DNA from: Caldilineaceae bacterium | GTDB lineage: Bacteria; Chloroflexota; Anaerolineae; Caldilineales; Caldilineaceae | Length of the DNA: 64,000 nt | Direction: 5' to 3' | NCBI GenBank assembly: GCA_018003515.1 | Contig: JAGNDO010000005.1 | Span: 1-64,000, forward strand | Shown: positions 59,586-64,000 of the stretch, one piece after another | Layout: the number at the start of each line of letters is the position of its first letter | How positions within the stretch are numbered: the first letter of the stretch is position 1 | Program-made: the position numbers and the translations under genes | The notes under the pieces: model-generated | Told to the model about the DNA's origin: nothing | The model's database searches: none | The model's input: the letters and a program-made list of their open reading frames with translations, nothing else

Positions 59586-60818
59586 ATGTTTCGACCGCCG
59601 CCCGGATGGGACACAATCCATGCTGTTATGCAAGAAGGTGTGGGCACGGTCTTTCCCGCCGCCACCCTTTTGGTGGAGCGCGGCGGCGAACGGCTGATCC
59701 ATCGGGCCTATGGCTGCTTGGACCCTGGGCCGTGTCTGCGCCCCACCCGCCCAGTCGATCTCTTCGATTTAGCTTCCCTGACCAAACTTTTCACCGCCAC
59801 GGCCTTCATGACCCTGGTGGAGGCCGGACGCGTGACACTGGAAACCCCGGTAGTTCGGGTCTTGCCCGAATTCGCCGGTGTGCGTCCGATTGGCGTCACC
59901 GAAGATCCCCTCACCCACCAGCCCATTCTGCCGGACCCGGCCTTTGTCGGCCAATCCGTGGATGCGGGCGACATCACCTTTCGTCGTCTCCTCACCCACA
60001 CCAGCGGTCTGCCCGGCTGGACACCTCTCTTCCGGCAAGGCCCCCAGCACGATCCTGTGCCCACGCCGGATCAGGTGTCGCCCGAAGCCCGGTCCGCCCG
60101 CGTCAGCGCCATTTGGGCCGACACGCCCTTTGCCTATCCAACCGGCAAACGCCTGGTCTACAGCGATTTGGGCTTGATCTTGCTGGGCGAGGCTGTGGCC
60201 CGGCTGGCAGACATGCCCTTAGAGAGCTATTTGGCCCAGGCCGTCTTTGGGCCTTTGGGCCTGACCCGCACCGCCTTCAACCCCATGCCCAACGGCTTCT
60301 CGGCCCAGGAGATCGCGCAAACGGAGGTGTGTGCCTGGCGCAAACGCCGTTGCGTGGGCGAGGTTCACGACGAAAACGCCGCCAGCCTGGGCGGGGTGGC
60401 GGGCCATGCCGGTCTCTTCAGCACCGCCGAGGATGTGGCCGCCCTGGGCCGCATGTTTTTGCCCCGTCGTCCCGATTTTCCCAATTCAGATCGATCCATC
60501 CTTTCCCAAGCCACCGTGGGCACCATGACCCAAGCCCAAGCGCACCAGGACGGCATCGAGCGGGGGCTGGCCTGGCTGCGTCAAGGGCACGACCCCACAT
60601 CCATTGTCGCCACCTGGGGGCCGGAAAGTTTCGGCCACACGGGGTTCACCGGCACCTCCCTGTGGATCGACCCGGACGCGCAGTTGCTGGTGGTGTTGCT
60701 GACCAATCGGGTCTATGGCGGTCGGGACCCGGCTGGCATCATGGCCTTCCGCCGCCGACTTCATGCGGCCATTGCCGCCGTCCTCGCCACAACCGCTCAA
60801 GGAGCCCAACATGGTTGA
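59586..60818 (+). CDS. Beta-lactamase-fold serine hydrolase (class C/AmpH-like)
   Basis: A 410-residue serine hydrolase of the beta-lactamase and penicillin-binding-protein superfamily. The SxxK motif is SLTK near residue 64, the second motif VYSDLG (YxN-like), and the third FGHTGFTG near residue 350. Family members hydrolyse peptides or esters; with AnmK and MurQ next to it, trimming of muropeptides is a fair inference. No signal peptide is seen, so a cytoplasmic role fits. ATG 59586 has aggaga in front. Its end overlaps murQ by eight bases. Confidence 0.85.
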   Translation: MFRPPPGWDTIHAVMQEGVGTVFPAATLLVERGGERLIHRAYGCLDPGPCLRPTRPVDLFDLASLTKLFTATAFMTLVEAGRVTLETPVVRVLPEFAGVRPIGVTEDPLTHQPILPDPAFVGQSVDAGDITFRRLLTHTSGLPGWTPLFRQGPQHDPVPTPDQVSPEARSARVSAIWADTPFAYPTGKRLVYSDLGLILLGEAVARLADMPLESYLAQAVFGPLGLTRTAFNPMPNGFSAQEIAQTEVCAWRKRRCVGEVHDENAASLGGVAGHAGLFSTAEDVAALGRMFLPRRPDFPNSDRSILSQATVGTMTQAQAHQDGIERGLAWLRQGHDPTSIVATWGPESFGHTGFTGTSLWIDPDAQLLVVLLTNRVYGGRDPAGIMAFRRRLHAAIAAVLATTAQGAQHG

Positions 60819-61707
60819 CCCCGTCCTGCCCCGCATCGTCACCGAACTGCGCAACCCAGCCACCCTGGACATCGACATCCTGCCCACCTTGGACATGGTG
60901 CGCCTGATCAACGCCGAGGACAGCCGGGTGGCCTCCGCGGTCGCCACCCAGTTACCCGCCATCGCCCAGGCCATCGACGCCATCGCCCAGCGCATGGCCC
61001 AGGGCGGGCGGCTGATCTACATCGGCGCGGGCACATCCGGCCGCCTGGGCGTGCTGGACGCGTCCGAATGCCCGCCCACCTTCAACACGAAACCGGGACA
61101 GGTGGTGGGCCTGATCGCAGGCGGGCCCCAGGCGCTCGTGCGTTCGTTCGAGGGGGTGGAAGATGATCGGGCAGAGGGAGAGCGGGCGGTCGCCGGGCTG
61201 GATGCCGGACCGTTGGACAGCGTGGTGGGGTTGGCGGCCAGCGGGCGCACCCCCTATGTGCTGGGCGGGTTGACCGAGGGGCGGTGCCGGGGCTGTCTGC
61301 TGGTCAGCCTGGCCTGCGCGCACCCGTCACCCATGGCCGAGTTGGTGGATATTCCCATCGCCCCGGTGGTGGGGCCGGAGGTGCTGATCGGCTCCACCCG
61401 GCTCAAGTCGGGGACAGCCCAGAAGATGGTTCTCAATATGATCTCCACGGGCGTCATGATCCGCCTGGGCAAGACCTACAGCAACCTCATGGTGGATATG
61501 CAGACCAACAACGCCAAGCTGCGGGTGCGGGCGCGGCGCATGGTCGAATTGGCCTGCGACTTATCCTCGGATCAAGCCCAGGCCCTGTTGGATGCCTGCG
61601 ACAACCAGGCCAAGAGCGCAATCCTGGTCCACCTGACCGGCATCTCCCCGGCGGAGGCTCGGCAGCGTCTGGTCGCGGCGGGGGGTAGCATCAGGGCCGC
61701 ATTGTGA
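60811..61707 (+). CDS. murQ: N-acetylmuramic acid 6-phosphate etherase
   Basis: A 298-residue SIS-domain enzyme that cleaves the D-lactyl ether of MurNAc-6-phosphate to GlcNAc-6-phosphate and D-lactate. [21 protein letters not shown] is the substrate-binding signature, [14 protein letters not shown] the second SIS loop, and [21 protein letters not shown] the C-terminal motif. It has the standard family length. It is translationally coupled to the hydrolase gene (ATGGTTGA overlap). With anmK it makes a complete anhMurNAc to GlcNAc-6-P route. Confidence 0.96.
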   Translation: MVDPVLPRIVTELRNPATLDIDILPTLDMVRLINAEDSRVASAVATQLPAIAQAIDAIAQRMAQGGRLIYIGAGTSGRLGVLDASECPPTFNTKPGQVVGLIAGGPQALVRSFEGVEDDRAEGERAVAGLDAGPLDSVVGLAASGRTPYVLGGLTEGRCRGCLLVSLACAHPSPMAELVDIPIAPVVGPEVLIGSTRLKSGTAQKMVLNMISTGVMIRLGKTYSNLMVDMQTNNAKLRVRARRMVELACDLSSDQAQALLDACDNQAKSAILVHLTGISPAEARQRLVAAGGSIRAAL

Positions 61708-61730
61708 TGCAAACCCCTACGACAATCACG

Positions 61731-63041
61731 TCAGATCAACACCAACTCAATCACCGTGTCGATCTCATCCGGCAACCGAGAAGTCGGAAAGTTGATAAAC
61801 GCGTCATCGGGATAGTCCGCGGTCATGAAGGATCGATCCAACTCCAGCTCGGAGCCGTCGGCCAGTAGGCGGGCGGATTTGATCTTGCCGCTCAGTCCGC
61901 GGAAGTTGATCGGGCCGATCCCCCGCTCGTAGATGTGGGCGTAGAGCCGGTTGCCCTGCTGGGTGTAGCGTCCCCATTCGGGCTTGGGCAGGTCTGCCCG
62001 TCCGCAGGCGTAGAGGCTGGCCCCGTTCTGCGCCATCCACGCGCCGACGTCGGCCAGAACCTGCTCGCTCTCCAGGGGGATCTCGCCCTTGGCGTTGGGG
62101 CCCACGTTGAGCAGCATGTTGCCGTTTTTGCTGACGCACTCCACCAGGGCGCGCACCACCTGCCGGGGAGATTTGTAGTCCCGGTCCGCGGCACAGTAGC
62201 CCCAGTGGTTGTTCAGGGTCAGGCAGGCTTCCCAGGGGATGGACTGCCCGGCCTCGTCCACCAGACCGGCGGCGGGGATGATCTGCTCCGGGCAGGCGAA
62301 GTCCCCGGCGTAGATGGTGGGATTACTGGTCCCAAAGCGATCATTGCCCTCGCCGCTGGCCCCCAGGCGATTGTCCATCAGGATGTGGGGTTGCAGGGCG
62401 CGCATGGTTTGCACCAACTCCGTGGCCCGCCAGGTCTCGCCCATCATATCGTCGTAGGAGAAATCGAACCACACGATGTCGATCTTGCCATAGTTGGTGA
62501 GCAGTTCGGCCACCTGGCCGTGCATATAGTCCAGATAGGCGGGGAAGTTGTGGGACTTGCCCTCATAGGCCGGGTCCGCCCGCATGGGGTGGACGCGGTC
62601 GCCGTAGGCCGGGTAGTCGGGGTGATGCCAGTCGATCAGGGAATAGTAGAGGCCCACCTTCAGCCCCTCGGCCCGGAAAGCGTCCACATATTCCCGCACA
62701 AAGTCCCGGCCGGCCGGGGTGTTGGTGGATTTATAGTCGGTCAACTGGCTGTCGAAGAGACAGAATCCGTCATGGTGCTTGGCCGTGAGGACGGCGTACT
62801 TCATACCCGCGTGCTTGGCCATGCGCGCCCAGCGTTTTGGCTCAAAATTGGTGGGGTTGAACTCGTCAAAGTAGGGCTGATACGCCTCGTTGCTGATCTG
62901 CTCGATGCTGCGGACCCACTCCCCCCGGGCGGGGATGGCATACAGCCCCCAGTGGATGAACAGGCCAAAGCGGTCGGCCAAAAACCAACGGGTGCGCTCC
63001 CGGCGGGCGGTGATGAGGGGGTTTTCGTGGTCGGTTGTCAT
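61731..63041 (-). CDS. Alpha-L-fucosidase, GH29
   Basis: A 436-residue glycoside hydrolase. RFGLFIHWGLYAIPARGEWV and GMKYAVLTAKHHDGFCLFDS are classic GH29 signatures. The catalytic nucleophile aspartate is in IDIVWFDFSYDDM, and the C-terminal beta-domain follows residue 340. No signal peptide is present, so it likely acts in the cytoplasm on imported fucosides. It converges with murQ, 23 bases apart. Its 3' end is duplicated as a relic at 51357. Confidence 0.94.
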   Translation of the reverse strand: MTTDHENPLITARRERTRWFLADRFGLFIHWGLYAIPARGEWVRSIEQISNEAYQPYFDEFNPTNFEPKRWARMAKHAGMKYAVLTAKHHDGFCLFDSQLTDYKSTNTPAGRDFVREYVDAFRAEGLKVGLYYSLIDWHHPDYPAYGDRVHPMRADPAYEGKSHNFPAYLDYMHGQVAELLTNYGKIDIVWFDFSYDDMMGETWRATELVQTMRALQPHILMDNRLGASGEGNDRFGTSNPTIYAGDFACPEQIIPAAGLVDEAGQSIPWEACLTLNNHWGYCAADRDYKSPRQVVRALVECVSKNGNMLLNVGPNAKGEIPLESEQVLADVGAWMAQNGASLYACGRADLPKPEWGRYTQQGNRLYAHIYERGIGPINFRGLSGKIKSARLLADGSELELDRSFMTADYPDDAFINFPTSRLPDEIDTVIELVLI

Positions 63042-63100
63042 GGGCTGTGCTTTCTGTGAAGTGGGAAGGTTCCTCTTTCAGTAGACATCGGCATCTGGCC

Positions 63101-63547
63101 TCAACCGCCAAAGTCGCGCTCGAAGTCGCAGCCCATCGCCTCGGCGATGATCTTGAAATCCTGGGCGGGCACTTTCAGGTGGCCAAACCGAAAGGCGGCT
63201 CCCCAGTGGGTCTTGTCTTTGATAAAGGACAGACCGTTGAGCAGGGGGCGGATAGGGGACTCTTGGGCGTCGAGGTATTGCACGTCAACCCGATAGGGAT
63301 GGAAGTCATCGCCCATATCGGCCTGGTAGATTTCTGCGCTTTTCACACGGCCGATGGCGGTGAAGGCTTGGCAGGGGTCGCCGGCGGGGAAACTGGTCTT
63401 GGGGGAATAGTAGACAAAGCCATCCCCGGCGTGCAGCTTTTGCAACGGGGCGCGCTTACCGTGGTTGAGTTGCACAAACCCGCCGCTCACCCCAATTTGA
63501 ACATGGGCACGGGAGACGACACCGATCCAGAATTGTTTGCTTGACAT
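63101..63547 (-). CDS. EVE-domain protein
   Basis: A 148-residue PUA-like EVE protein. FWIGVVSRAHVQIGVSGGF, QLNHGKRAPLQKLHAGDGFVYYSPK and the C-terminal GAAFRFGHLKVPAQDF match the family. EVE domains are thought to read modified bases in DNA or RNA and are often near restriction or defence genes; stand-alone members like this have unknown targets. Caaggag precedes ATG 63547. It is transcribed leftward, possibly with the fucosidase gene 59 bases on. Confidence 0.85.
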   Translation of the reverse strand: MSSKQFWIGVVSRAHVQIGVSGGFVQLNHGKRAPLQKLHAGDGFVYYSPKTSFPAGDPCQAFTAIGRVKSAEIYQADMGDDFHPYRVDVQYLDAQESPIRPLLNGLSFIKDKTHWGAAFRFGHLKVPAQDFKIIAEAMGCDFERDFGG

Positions 63548-63638
63548 GGACGAACTCCTTGCGTTCAGAGGGCGAAAAATTGCTCGGTCTGCCTGATTTT
63601 GGCCACGAATTGCACGAATTGGGCCGCCGATCAGCGGC

Positions 63639-64000
63639 TCAAAGATCGAGGGTTGGCAGACCGTTCATGCCAAGGATCAGCGAAACTTCGCCGCCGTGGT
63701 GCAGATCGTGTTCCAGCACGTGGTAGATCACCCAACTGCGGGATAGCTCGTACACCTGGCCCTCCCACTCATCCGGGAAGGTCTGGGCGCAGTCCTCGGG
63801 CGTCCAGCGCTGCAAGCGGCTCTCGATGAACGCCCAGGTCTCGTCCAGGCCCTTGGCCAGTTCCGCCCCGCTGCGTGGGGGGGAGTCCCGCCGGCCCCAG
63901 GCCATGTACGCGCTCATTATTTCATTTTCATCCTGGAGGGTGCCGCTGAACCACCCTTCCCGGACCGCGATGATGTGCTGCAAAATTTGGCCCAGGGGCC
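63639..64000 (-). CDS. DinB-like protein, partial
   Basis: Coding continues past the window's right edge: the frame GPLGQILQHIIAVREGWFSG is open to base 64000. The part seen (about 120 residues) has the four-helix DinB/YfiT pattern with HIIAVREGW and the metal-ligand pair in YHVLEHDLHHGGEVSLILG. Such proteins are metal-dependent thiol-S-transferases or of unknown role. The start lies outside. It precedes the EVE gene in the same direction. Confidence 0.8.
   Translation of the reverse strand, partial: PLGQILQHIIAVREGWFSGTLQDENEIMSAYMAWGRRDSPPRSGAELAKGLDETWAFIESRLQRWTPEDCAQTFPDEWEGQVYELSRSWVIYHVLEHDLHHGGEVSLILGMNGLPTLDL

Overview
The window looks like a chromosomal segment of a GC-rich anaerobic or facultative Chloroflexota bacterium (Anaerolineae/Caldilineales type). 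This is inferred from gene content and is not certain. The grounds are Wood-Ljungdahl carbonyl-branch accessory genes, MalFG-, OppBC- and MurQ/AnmK-type scavenging operons, PAS-LuxR regulators, and very long mirrored spacers between genes. No rRNA, tRNA, CRISPR array, integrase or replication origin was seen.

Layout. (1) 0-7.4 kb, + strand: DUF3786 protein, CooC-type ATPase, methyl-THF:corrinoid methyltransferase, a MetV-MetF fusion, a second CooC/AcsF ATPase, DUF166 protein, PAS-LuxR regulator and FdhD. This is the edge of a CODH/ACS locus whose catalytic genes probably lie left of position 1. (2) 7.5-15.5 kb: RecD2, a sugar isomerase and a hypothetical protein, then a leftward set (response regulator; selD with an in-frame UGA; sugar isomerase; Nudix; KDPG aldolase). 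(3) 15.9-25.8 kb, housekeeping: S41 protease, nadD, obgE, VTT membrane protein, yqeY-like, pgpH-like HD phosphodiesterase, ybeY, dgkA and an MFS exporter. (4) 26.0-36.7 kb, leftward carbohydrate operon: ROK regulator, Gfo/Idh dehydrogenase, isomerase, ABC binding protein with two permeases, IolE-like isomerase, 2-hydroxyacid dehydrogenase and threonine synthase. (5) 37.0-45.8 kb, rightward operon: peptide-type binding protein, two permeases, an alanine-dehydrogenase-like protein, and a three-part Fer2/FAD/FAD amino-acid or opine dehydrogenase. (6) 45.8-53.3 kb, an AT-richer accessory island: an attC-like site, a small protein with a membrane-active-looking C-terminus, a HEAT-repeat protein with a three-helix membrane tail, a complete ISKra4-like IS with 9-bp target duplication, a chimeric pseudogene junction and a membrane protein. 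(7) 53.3-61.7 kb: a muropeptide and amino-sugar scavenging operon (GntR/UTRA regulator, binding protein, permeases, AnmK, beta-lactamase-fold hydrolase, MurQ) with an NagR/DasR-like operator at its promoter. (8) 61.7-64 kb: GH29 fucosidase, EVE-domain protein and a partial DinB-like protein.

The strongest unexplained signal is a set of about 19 spacers in the first 43 kb. Each is a long mirrored (inverted) array of a 7-9 bp word. Several unrelated word families share this one architecture, and some run into the ends of coding genes. Other notable points are a selenocysteine SelD with a hairpin over its start, an S41 protease lacking its catalytic lysine, the HEAT/membrane-tail protein, the attC-like site, and three ABC importers none of which has an ATPase gene nearby.
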